Below are positions 24,633 through 35,425 of a DNA stretch of 64,000 nucleotides, one piece after another. Below the pieces are notes generated by a model, which saw only the letters and a list, made by a program, of their open reading frames with translations, had not been told where the DNA came from and did no database searches. How positions within the stretch are numbered: position 1 is the stretch's first letter; each line of letters opens with the position of its first letter. A program made the translations under genes and the position numbers. This DNA comes from Rhizomucor pusillus (Eukaryota; Mucoromycota; Mucoromycetes; Mucorales; Lichtheimiaceae): assembly GCA_900175165.2 (NCBI GenBank), contig FWWN02000619.1:81464-145463 (forward strand). The letters are read 5' to 3'.

Positions 24633-24873
24633 AGATAAATAGTGGTGTGTATATATTTATAGGTGGTATAAACGATGGAAGGATGCGGTGATGGATTCGG
24701 CGGCGGGGTCAAAGATGATAACGAACCCGTCTGCCGTCGCACAGACAGATGCTCAGACCCGGGAATATGGATAGTATAAAAATCACAATGCAAGCTTCCA
24801 TTAGCTCGCCTTTCGGGACTCTTTCCTTTCTTTTATCAATCAATCAATCATGAATGCCACTGATAATATAACG

Positions 24874-26256
24874 CTACTCTTGCTTGACAGTGTTTGCACA
24901 CCAGTCAGCGATTAGAGAAAGATCATCGCGCCAGGCTTGTTCGCTCGGGCACAAGGACGGTTCTACCACCCAAATATGAGGAGCATTCTCGCGCGCAATA
25001 ACGTCCAGCTGGACTCCTTCCGTCGTTTTTAGCTTGTCTACGAGCCTCTTGATATCGTATTTCAAGATTTCATCCTCGCCGTAGGTAACCAGCACCTTGC
25101 CGACGTCCTTGTAGTTTGCATAGACTGGGGAGATTTCAGGTTGCTGAAGGAATGCTGCTTGCTCTTCTTTGGACATGCCTGTCAACTGAGGCAGATAATC
25201 CTTTATGTGAGCCTCTAGCTGCGATACCCGCACGACGTCCGTCGATTCGTGCGTCTTCAATGTAGGAGAAGTCAGTTCCAGCGTAATCCAGGGCGAAATC
25301 ATGACGCTGCCGGCAGGTAGGCGACGGCGGCCCTCCTCCTCCTGCTGCTGCTGCTGCTCGTCACGCATCGTCAGCACGGTCTGGGCTGTCAACCAACCTC
25401 CTGCACTGTCACCAGCTACATATGTAGATACAGATGTCTTTAATTAGTGTTTGAAGGAAAAACGAATGTAAACGGAGTGCAGTGTAGATATACTTGCCAA
25501 CAATGATTTTGGATGGGTCGATGCCCAGTTCGTTTACCAAGTACTCGTAAGACCGAACACACTCTTTCTGTGCAGTCGGGTATCTCGCTTCGGGAGTCAG
25601 GGTATATTCAACCGAGAGAATACGCGCCGTTAATCCATGTTTGTTCTTGACATGCTCAATGATATGCAGGAAGGAACGAAGGTACTGGGTCGCGTAACCT
25701 ATCCTGAATCCGCCTCCTACACACATGAAATCAATTATCAGTGTGCATTTTTCCTTGTTTGGAGTGTTGCGGTTACTTACCGTGGATGAACAATATAACA
25801 AGATCGGCCTCGGCCGAGGTCGTGTTCTCTACCCATTGAATTGCGTCCTTCTTGCGCGCGATATCCTCCGCAACAATCCAGCTTCCGGCGAAATCTTGTC
25901 GCTTGAACGAGCCAAAGTGTAGATACTCGTAGCCGACTGGCTTCGTTGCCTCGTTGTAGAAAGCGCGTGCGACCGACAGCGGACGCGCGAGAAAGAACGA
26001 GATTAACTTGTACCGCGCACTAACTGGCACCTTGTATATTCCTTTCCGCAAACCTTTTCCTACGGCCGTGGAGACTGGGTACAACGCATGTAAGCTTTTT
26101 TTCTTTTCGAGTCAATAATTTTCCTTCGATACATTATTAGTACTCACGAAGAAAGCGGCCTTTGCTCGAAGCCAGGAACAGAACAATGGCGGCAATGACT
26201 GCATGATTTGCTTTAGAGGAGATTTCTTCTCGGAGCATCTCAATCGTCGTCGACAT
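24874..26256 (-). CDS. Alpha/beta-hydrolase, hormone-sensitive lipase-like (HGGGF family)
   Basis: Four exons: 26148..26256, 25781..26074, 25498..25716, 24874..25415 (387 aa). A short N-terminal hydrophobic segment (VIAAIVLFLAS) suggests membrane anchoring. The oxyanion motif HGGGF is split by an intron (LFIHG/GGFRIG), and the nucleophile elbow is GDSAGGW. Acid and His candidates are YGEDEIL and NAPHIW near the C-terminus. This is the HSL-like carboxylesterase/lipase family (Abhydrolase_3). A likely substrate is a short-chain or sterol ester, not determinable here. The intron 25416..25497 starts with GC (GTTG|GCAAGT); the nearest GT gives an immediate stop. The first intron's acceptor was chosen to keep frame (LSTAVGKG). 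Confidence 0.85.
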
Positions 26257-27431
26257 TGTGTGCTGTGGGACAAGACAAAAAATAAGAAGAAAATAGTTCC
26301 CAAGGAAGGACAAGCTGGTGGCAAAATATCTTCAGTAACGCGTTTTCAGCTACATGACACAAGCGACACATACAGGGATTAAGCTTGCAGGATTTGGCAG
26401 CAGTGTTGTGTGATACGATAGCGGCATATCTATCTGATGATGCAAGCTTCAGACTTGTATTGGTTAGGTGTTCACGGCGCACATAGCAAGTATGTCTATT
26501 TGAGGAACATCATTTCACGCCAAAATATCTCTCGCAGCTATACAGCTTAACAACCATTACTCGGTTTCCGGTCTCTGGATTTTCCCGCATTCGTTCGACA
26601 TTTGCTTTGTAAAAAGACATGAATATGAAACTAGGTGTCTCCTATTTCTGAAAGGATCTGTAATCCATAAATATTTTATATACATTTCTTCTTTTTAGCG
26701 AAAGAATTACATGCATCGTTGTTTGGCTCACATGTGGTCATAGCAACTATGGAATGCAACAAATGGGAGAAAATGTGTTCTCGGTCTGTTTGATTTATGC
26801 ACGCAGTCTACTAGTCCGATCACCAAGCAGCGGCTTAAAAATGCATTCGCTTTGCTCCTGGATGCATAACTCCATCGAATTCTCAATTTTATGCAAACCA
26901 ACATTTGCAGGAGCCCATCATCGATGCGTATTATTATCTATTACTTCGCTCGCTGCTGCGCGTATACTTGACATTGAGGTGGCGCTTGTGGCGTACCTTC
27001 TCTTTCGGGGAACATGCTGACTTTTTTTTAGTTGCACTAAATCAAGCGAGCACGGACAACGCTTATGCAGCTGACAGCTGGCCTGCAAAATCCCGATAAA
27101 CTACATTGCTACGAAAATGCTTATACAAATTTTACTAAACCACGATACTCCATGATGTTCTAAAAAGTACTAAGCGCGATTGCAGCGCGTAAAAAGCACG
27201 CTAAATCGCTGTTTGTAGCTATATTATCATGAGTCCTACAACGTTTGTATTTTCCAATGCGTTCAATTTCTCCGCCATGTCGCGTGTTAAAGGGACGAAA
27301 ATGCAGGAAGGTACATCTTCTCTCTCTTTACTGCAACCGTCGTTTACAAGAACAGATCGAACCTATTGTCACTTTTTAGGCTCCTACTGACTTTTACAGA
27401 TCAATCGGCGTCTTGCAGAACCCAAATCGCA
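26257..27431. other. Gene-poor region upstream of the RG-rich locus
   Basis: About 1.2 kb. It holds the promoter of the minus-strand hydrolase at its left end. Open frames here (for example plus strand 26754..27020) lack domain-like composition and splice logic. No repeat, tRNA or transposon end was recognised. Confidence 0.35.
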
Positions 27432-28493
27432 ATGTCAAACGTAAGTCCTGACCTTAATGGAGTAGTGTTTGATCGCTGTACACCTGTCTTGATTGCTTCC
27501 CAATTATAATTCAACCCAGTGCTCAACGCTAGCGTCATTAATGCATGAGGTCTCCTTCCTGGAACGTCCCGGTCTCAAGCTGCTGCTACGCGCATTCCCG
27601 TGCCTCGTCGTTGTGTCCATGCCGGAATGCCCGTTACTGAACCAGGACATTCGGTAAGGCTTGCAATTATGACATTAGCGTCTCTTCAACCGTTAACCTC
27701 TTTCTTTCTGTAAATATAGCGACCTTATTGCGGAAGGGCGCCAAGACGACGAGACGCTGCTGATCCGTCTCAACCAAGCAACTCGCATCAGAGCAATCAA
27801 GGCCGCAAGAGACGTGGTAGAGGCAGAGGTAGAGGCAGGGGCAGAGGCAGAGGCGCTCAGTCCCGGTCGTCTGCTCAACCAGGTCCAAGTGCAGCATCCA
27901 ACAACCAAGCTGCGACCAGCTCTGCGGAGAGCGACACCAACGGATCAGTTGTGAACACGGAATCGGGTGATAAGCACAGTACTCCTACCGGTAACTGTAA
28001 TCAATGCTCTGCAGATGTTTCGATCAATCTTGCTAATGTTACTTTAGTTACGGTTGCTGGAAGAAAGCGTCCGCTCCCTCAGGATGTGGCTGAAATAGTT
28101 GAAGCCAAGAAGGGCCAACTGGCTAACGATGTGTCGACTCAGAATGAAAATCTGGCGACTATATCTACGAAGAAGCACGCGAATCACCGCTCGGCAAGGA
28201 TGCAGACGCCGCTGAGGATGCTTCAGAAGAGAGAGCTTCCAAGGATGAGACTACGACAGATCAGGAAGCACCCTCACAGCCATCACTAGATAAAAAAAAC
28301 GTCTACCGAAGCGACCGCCCCGAAAGCTTCAGGATCGGCGCCAAAGGAAGTTGAGGATAATGCAAAGACAAAACCCAATGAAAGAAGCAAAAAGTCTACT
28401 TCTATACAGGAAGAGGACAAGAAAGAAACCAAACATGCCAAAGATTCCCAATATACTGTCGATGAACCTAGAACAAGGGGATCAAGAGGAAAA
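27432..28493 (+). pseudogene. Unresolved RG-repeat locus with conflicting reading frames
   Basis: ATG 27432 with a short first exon (to 27440), exon 27520..27653 and exon 27720 onward can be joined by GT-AG introns. In that frame a 125-aa product ends at TGA 27952..27954. A different frame of the same exon reads a perfect Arg-Gly run (27813..27854) followed by a Ser/Asn/Glu-rich disordered sequence. That frame then has to shift twice more (between about 28140 and 28165, and at an A8 run 28292..28299) to stay open to TGA 28491..28493 (end ...TRGSRGKMPD). Frame character suggests an RG-rich, intrinsically disordered RNA-binding-like protein that has either decayed or been mis-assembled at homopolymers. 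No family could be named. Confidence 0.3.
28292..28299 (+). repeat. A8 homopolymer at an apparent frameshift
   Basis: Upstream frame (DETTTDQEAPSQPSLDKK) passes into the downstream coding-like frame (TSTEATAPKASGSAPKEVED) only if the run were one A shorter. This could be a real indel, a sequencing error, or slippage. Confidence 0.5.
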
Positions 28494-28782
28494 ATGCCGG
28501 ATTGAACGCATTACAGTGCTAAATCAAAAAAAGGGGAAAAAAGAAAAAATAGGAAAAAAAGGAGAAAATATAAAGTACTTTCAACAGTATATCCGAAAAG
28601 ATACTCAAAGAAATATAAAAAGCTTCAACAGTATTCACTATCTAGCACCAGCATTAAATGTAAGCTGAGACGAAGATCCTGGTCGTCCAAGATTCAAACT
28701 CATTCTCATGCACACGGCCTTTTCCGGCGCAGCCACGTTAACAACCAGCTTGACGACTATCGCCTCCCTGCCGATTCTATAA

Positions 28783-31700
28783 ATGGCAGATCACGAATCA
28801 GAGGAAGCAAGGAAAGCCAAAGTCCTCGCTGCCAGAAAAAAGGTGATTATTCTCTCTGCGATGGTCTTGTTTTCAAACGCGTTCCTGAGATTTTAAACGT
28901 ATACACCCATCGCTGCAGCTCAAAAAGTTTCAGAGCAAGAAGCAGGAAGGCGGCGCTCAGACGCCCGAGCCAGATGCTACTGCTACGTAAGGACAGGCGA
29001 AGAATCAACATGAAGTTGCAATGGTCAACTAAGAAGTTCTCCCACGGACGCAGGCCTGTGCAAGATTCAAGTGTGACGGAGGTGACAGAGAAAGAGGCGA
29101 GCGAACAGAAAGAGCAAACGGCCAAAGACGCTAAAGAAGAAGAAGACAGAGGAGCTCGAGAAACTATTATAGCGAAGATGTTAGAAGGGCAGCAGCAACA
29201 GCAGCTAGACAAAGTCCAAAATGCATATTCACAGCTGCAATCAGAGCACAGTGCCAATTTGAAAAAACTGGAAGCATTGCGGGAAAAGCAGACGAGTTTA
29301 GAGAATGCAGCAAAGGCAGCTGAGGCGCAGATGCAGCGAGAACTTCAAAGCAAACAGCAGGAAATGGATGAACGGCAGCAGCAAATTGAAACTCTGCGTA
29401 GAGAACTGGCTATCCAGGAGGAATCCAGTCAAGCGAAACAAACTGCAGAAGATAATGTATCTTTGCTACAAGCAGAATTGGAGAATGCGAAAAAGCTTCG
29501 CGAGCAACAAGTCAATGAGCTGATAAAAAAACTAGACGCTGCAAATCAAGAACTGAGCCGCGTGACCGAAATGTTGACCTCAAAGGATGCGCAAATCGCG
29601 GAACTCGAGAAGAAAAACACGGATGCTGTAGAAGCTGTACAAAAAGAAGCGGAAAATATTCGCAAGGAGCTTGAGCAGCATCGGCAAGCAGCGCAGAAAG
29701 AGGTAGACACCGCAAACGATACTATTTCCCAACTGCGAAAGGATTTGGAAGCCAAGAAAGCATTGGAGCAAAATTTGCATAATGCAACCGAGATGGAAAA
29801 GAGATATCAAGAGAAACTGGACACAGCAACCAACGAGTTGGAGACAATGCGCAAAGAACTCGACGGGTACCGACAATCGGCAGAGGAAGCTGCCAAAATA
29901 TCAAATGAAACAATATCTCAGTTACAAAACAAATTACGATCCAATGCCGGCGTTGAAGAGCGTTTGCAGGAAGTCATGAAGGAGCTTCAGGATGCGCAAG
30001 AGTCTAAACAACAGCTCGAAAAAGCGCGAGAGGAACTGATTGAAAATACAAATAAACAAGTGACAGCATTGCAGGAGAAGCTATCAGCCAAAGAAAGGGA
30101 GCTAGGGCATGCAGTTGCAAGTCACGGCACAGCAGCTGAGCAGTTGAAAAAGGATAAGGATGGATTGCAAGCTGAACTCGAAGAGTCGAAAAAGAACCTA
30201 GAATCGGTGCAGGCAGAGATTACGTCTCTGAAGGAGCAGCTCAGCGTCAAGGTTCGAGAGTACGAAGAGGCTAGAAAGCAACACAGCGAATCATCTGAAA
30301 AACTTAAAGAAGAGAAGGCGGCGTTGGAGACACAATTGGAATCGAGAAAGAAAGATTTGGAAAGTGTTAAGGAAGAAAGTACAGCGGCGAAGGCACAGTT
30401 AGCAGAGACGCAGCAGTTACTGGAGCAAGCGAAACTAAGTCACGAGGAAGCAAGACAGAAGTTATACCAGGAGAAACAACAGATCGAGAATAAAGTCGAT
30501 GTGATGCAAAAGCAGCTAGAAACAGTGCAAGCAGAGTTGACTGCAATGACAGAACAGCTATCCCAGAAGAACAAAGAAGTAGATGATTTACGATCCAATC
30601 ACAAAGTGGCGAGCGATCAGCTGGAAGAGGAAAAGAAGACTTTGCAAGAGCAGCTTAATACAGCGCAAAAGGAGCTGCAGAGTTTGCATACAGAGATTGC
30701 ATCGGTCAAAGAACAGCTGGCCAAGAAGCACGAAGAGCTGGAGAAAGCAAAGTCAGATCATCAAGGAGAAACAGGCAAGCTCGTGAAAGAAAAAGAAGCG
30801 TTGCAAAAGCGACACGACACTGCCAAGAAAACCATAGAATCGATGAAATCCGATATCGGTACCCTGAAAGAACAGATATCTCAACTCTCCAAAGAACTTG
30901 AACAAGCCAAGGCCAAGCACACGCATGAGGTTGCAAAACTTGAACAAGAAAAAGAGGCGTTGACCCGAGAATTGATGCAGACAACCGAGCAGCACTCTAA
31001 AGACAGGGAGGAAACATCGAATATGATTGAGCGGTTAAAGCAGCAAGTAGCCACGAAAGAGACACTGGAGCAGCAAATGCAGGAGTTAAGCAAGCAGTTG
31101 GAGAATGCGCGCACAGACATGACATCGATGCAACAGTTAATAACCGACAAGGACAATAATGCCAAAGAACTTGTTTCTAAACACGAAGCAACACTAAAAG
31201 CGATGCAGCAAGAAATGGATACTTTGCGGAAGGAAATCGATGAATGGAGTGCCAAATCAGAACAGCAAGTACAGGATGCCAACGCTGCTCAGGAGACGAT
31301 CTCTCAGCTGCAAGAAGCCAAGAGCACCTTGGATGATCGGATCAAGAGCTTGACAAACGAGCTTCAGCGTGCCCATGATAATATTTCATCGTTAAACGCT
31401 AGTCTAGCTGACAAGGAGAAACTCGCAGAGAACAATGAAGCGAAACATAAAGAAGCCTTGGAGAAATTGAGAGCGGAAATGAGCGAGGTCGAGGAGCAGT
31501 TATCCATGTCACGCAAATCATTGGAGCAAGACCTGCTTGAAGCTCGAACACGCGTAGATAGTCTGGAGCAGGAGAAACAGGTGTTTGCGAACGATTTAGA
31601 GGCAGCACGTCGACAAGCGCAGGAGCAAGAAGCAACGTTTCAAGAACGACTCGACAATATGACGGCGGATCTGAAGAAAGAACAGGAACAGTCGGAAGCT

Positions 31701-33425
31701 TTGAACAAAGAATTGGAAATGCTGAAAAGCAACATGAGCGAACGAGAGAAAGAGTTGGAACGTAAACTGGCAGAAGCTGAGGAGCAGCTGGAAGCGCACA
31801 AAAAGGCCGTGGCAGACAAGGAAGATATGATCAACGGCCTAGTGACAGAGTCAACGACGTTTAAGCAAAAATACGACAAGGCGTACATGGACAAGGAAAC
31901 CATCCAGCAGGAGCTCACAAAGCTGCAAGCATCCTTGAAGGAGATGCAGGAAAAGCATAAGGAAACTGAGACGTTATCTGTGCAGAAACTCAATGAAGCG
32001 CATCGCAACCTGGAAGAAAGCGAAGAGGCGCTCAAGAAATCCAGTCTAGAGTTTGAGAAATACAAGGAAAAATCGATCAAAGACTTGGCAGATAAGACAG
32101 CTGCGCTAGAAACATTGGAGAAAATGGTTGAGCATGAACGGGCCGAGGCAGAAAAACTCAAAGATATGTACGAGCAGAAGCTAAAGCAGGCATCAGATGA
32201 GACGAAATCGCTGCACAGTAGCAACCAAGACCTTAAGCGACGCATTGACTCAATGGAAACAGAGCATACGCAGGCACAGACTGTTTTGGAGGATCGTATG
32301 AAGGCAGCGATCGCGAACCACGAGAAGCAGCTTGCAGAATGGCAAGAAAAACACGGCAATATCGGCAAAGATCTAGAGGCACAGCAATTCCTGGTCCGCG
32401 AATTGACGGAAACAAAGCAATCGATTGAAGCTGCGCTCAAGGAAGCACAGGATGCGTTTGCAAAGGAGAAAGAGCGAGCTGTAGACCTAGAAAAGGAGTT
32501 CCAGGCGCTGACGCAGCAGCGTAACGATATCGAGCGAGAGTTGAATACCAAGAGCAAACGCATTGCAGAACTGGAGAAGCAGTTAGAGGATATGGAATCG
32601 AAGCAAAAAACCGCCGAAGACGAAGAGCAGCAACAGCAAGCAGCTAGTCGCAGTGGAATGCAGAAGATGGCGCAGGAGAACAGGCAGTTACAGGTTCAAT
32701 TGGAGCAAGTAAAAAGCGAACTACAGAAACAGGAAAAGCTTGTTGATGTATTGCAAAAGCAACGGGAAGAAGCCAAGTCAGCCATCGCGTCCGAGATGGA
32801 CAGTCTCAAGCAAGAGATAACCAGTCTTCAGGAACGGCTGCAAACAAAGGATACATCTGGAGCGCTGATTGATTTGGAGAAACAACTAGCTCAGGAGAGA
32901 GTCAAGTGCCGAGAGAAGGAAGACGAGCTCAAGGAACTGCAAACACGGTTAGAGCGGCAATACGAGGCATTCAATACTATACGTGGCGAGTTGACGGCAG
33001 TGCGGCAGCGGCAGTTTGACAACGAAAACCGACTGACGCGCGAAAAGAAGGAGCTAGAAATGCTACTACAACGTCTGCGGGCGGAATACGAGAGCCATCT
33101 GGAACGGCTGTGGACCCAGCAGCAGAGGGAGAGAGAACAGCGCGAGGACGTTTTGGAGAATCGACGCGTGGCCCTAGATAACGCCCAAGTCAAGCTCATG
33201 ATGAATGGATTGAGCCCAGTGAGCGAGAACGGATTTGAATGGGTGCAAAGCGGCGAAGAAGAGGAAGAAGACGAGCAACAAGAACACACCGACCGAGAAC
33301 ATGGCAGCAAGCGTGCACGGATACCAGCAGTTGGCAAGGTGCCGCCTCTTGTCAAGCCGGCATTCTTTGAGTTCTTGGAGGTACCAAGATGCACTGGTTG
33401 CAAGAGTGAAGTAATAGATATTTAA
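28783..33425 (+). CDS. GM130/Bug1-like golgin, giant coiled-coil protein
   Basis: Three exons: 28783..28842, 28919..28986, 29054..33425 (1499 aa). The N-terminus EEARKAKVLAARKKLKKFQS resembles the KLAAAKKKLREYQ peptide of GM130 and fungal Bug1-type golgins, which bind p115/Uso1 and membranes. About residues 90-1420 are almost continuous heptad-type coiled coil, rich in Q, E, K and L with no predicted globular domain. The tail is acidic (GEEEEEDEQQEHTD) then basic and ends with CTGCKSEVIDI. A myosin-tail or nuclear-pore Mlp-like identity cannot be excluded, because coiled coils look alike. The N-terminal motif is the main reason for golgin. The 4.4-kb exon is the largest in the window. Confidence 0.6.
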
Positions 33426-34043
33426 AAAGAAGAAATCAAACAACAACATCACCTTTTGTACATACACCATTTCCATAAAGTAATGTCAAAAACCAAATTC
33501 AAATATTAGATGTTGTCGTGCGCAAAGGTACATCAGTCTCGGAAATATCGATATACTTACATATCTTCCATTGGTGTCTATCCAAAGTAAACTCCCTCTT
33601 GGAAAAGTTGAAAGTAGCCGACTTTGATGGCTTTCCTTATGAATAATACATTTGTTTGAAAAAGCTCGAGTGAAAGCACTTGCTATTTTAAGAGCATCGG
33701 CGCCAAACATGCATAAGGACAAGATGCAGTCAATGCCAGTTCTAAAACGAACGATATTCCGCGTCGCATGCAGTGTGCTGCGGCCAAGAGAAAAAATATC
33801 TGCGCCCGGTCAATTCCATTCCGATGTTGTATTCCTAGTTGCTAAGCATTCACCAGAAACTCCGTTATTGATGATGTAATTGTAATATGTCAAAGAACGG
33901 ATAATGGGTTGGGGGTATTTATCTTTACATGACAAGCATTTTCTAAGAACGACTATTTACAGTGTAAAAATACAATGACAAAGAAAGAAAAAATAGAGAA
34001 TGGAGAAAGGAATTCAAATATGGAGGAGAAGGATACATAATAA
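33426..34043. other. Intergenic between convergent golgin and amino acid transporter genes
   Basis: About 620 bp of AT-rich sequence, between two 3' ends. Short open frames (33486..33722 minus, 33652..33879 plus) overlap each other and show no domain. No terminator structure beyond T/A-rich stretches was seen. Confidence 0.35.
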
Positions 34044-35425
34044 TTACTGATAATACGAAATCAATGTCCTGATGGAATCGATGGTACCAAAGATGAGACC
34101 AACGATACCCAAGAGGATAATGAGGAAGCACCAGGCATGTTCATAAATGGGCTTGTTTCGGAATCCAGTGAGGCGCCAATAGAACAAGACTGGGAAGATG
34201 AGAATGAGACCGCAGTTGGCAAAGGAACCAATCAAACTCATAAGTGCATCAAAGTGAGGGACGGTGCAGGCAATAACGCCCACAACGACGGTGATGAAAA
34301 CACGGAGGCAGAAACGGATGCAGAATTCGCCAATCTTGCCGAAACGTTCGACTGTAATGTTGAGCATATCCTCAACGTCGAGCGAAAAGGATGTCGTCAA
34401 GAGAGGGGCGGCTAGCAGGACGTGTACAGTCATCAATACAATAGCAACGATCTTGGGTGCGCCGTCCGGCAGCGAGTTGTACATTGGGCTTTCCACGGTG
34501 TCACCGTAAATGTAGTAACCAGGAACAGCTGTCATAAAGTACATGGCAGCGCAGGTAGCAAGACCGGCTGAGACTACCTTTGGCCATTGGCGAGGTTTCT
34601 TCATCGAGGCTTCGACGTGAGGATAAATAATGTTGCCACCGAAACTGAAAGAAATGGTGCTGAGAGCGATGGGAAACTTGGGCCAGATGACTGGGACGGT
34701 GTTAGCAGGTGGAAGATCCTTTTCGTGGATGCAAGAGACGACGAGGACGATAAGAACGGTGACGAGGGTGGCGAGAGCACCGAAAGCGCTCATGATGGCA
34801 ATTTCTTTCATATTCTTGACAAGCACGAAAGGGATAGCCATCAGAACACAGCAGATAATGGTCCAGTAAACAGTGCCGATAGCACCGGCAGTACCTGCAG
34901 TGAGTTCCTGGAGGTTACCACCGGCAAGCACCATGTACAGAACGGGGGCACCGAGGGTGATCCAGGCGTTGAAAAAGAAGGTCAACCAGCCACCGATGAC
35001 GCCAAATGACGCAGTAGCAATTTCCTTGTACGTAGACATACGACGTTTCGGATCGGCGTAGAGACATTTGACGAGAATAATACCGGTGTACGTGGACATA
35101 GTCCATGCAAGGAACAGGATGAGGACGCCAAGCCAGCCACCCAAGCCCAGAGCATACGGCAGACCAAGAGTACCGGTACCGGCAATGACGCAGACAATGT
35201 TAAAATACGCATACAGCGATGATCCGGCGTTGGCGCGATCAACGTCACCGTGGTGCTCGGTCTTGTAGTCATATTCTTGGTCTGGATCCACGGGGGATAC
35301 GATGAGTATATAAATGACGAATACATATGCTGCGGCTGGCAGTGGAAAGGATATTTACCGCTGTAAGTCTCTACGATATTCTCTGAGCGAGCGTATTCAT
35401 TGGAATATTTCTTTTCCTCTGCCAT
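34044..35425 (-). CDS. AAAP-family amino acid transporter
   Basis: Two exons, 35359..35425 and 34044..35281 (434 aa). After a polar N-terminus (MAEEKKYSNEYARSENIVET) come about 11 membrane segments, starting AYFNIVCVIAGTGTLGLPYA (first helix with the conserved unwound GTG) and ending IILLGIVGLIFGTIDSIRTL. The sequence ISFSFGGNIIYPHVEASMKK matches helix 6 of Aa_trans transporters such as fungal Avt/Mtr types. Proton-coupled transport of amino acids across the vacuolar or plasma membrane is the family role; substrate and membrane cannot be told. The gene has a single intron near the start, 35282..35358. Strong codon bias suggests good expression. Confidence 0.88.

Noticed and set aside
24654..24661. 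TATAAATA as the functional TATA box of ureD
   Set aside because: Only about 22 nt from the ATG, too close for a normal leader; left as a remark.
28847..33403. Several long minus-strand frames opposite the golgin (for example 31640..32563)
   Set aside because: Antisense shadows of a highly biased coiled-coil gene; Ser/Cys/Leu-rich composition is typical of antisense to Glu/Gln/Lys codons.
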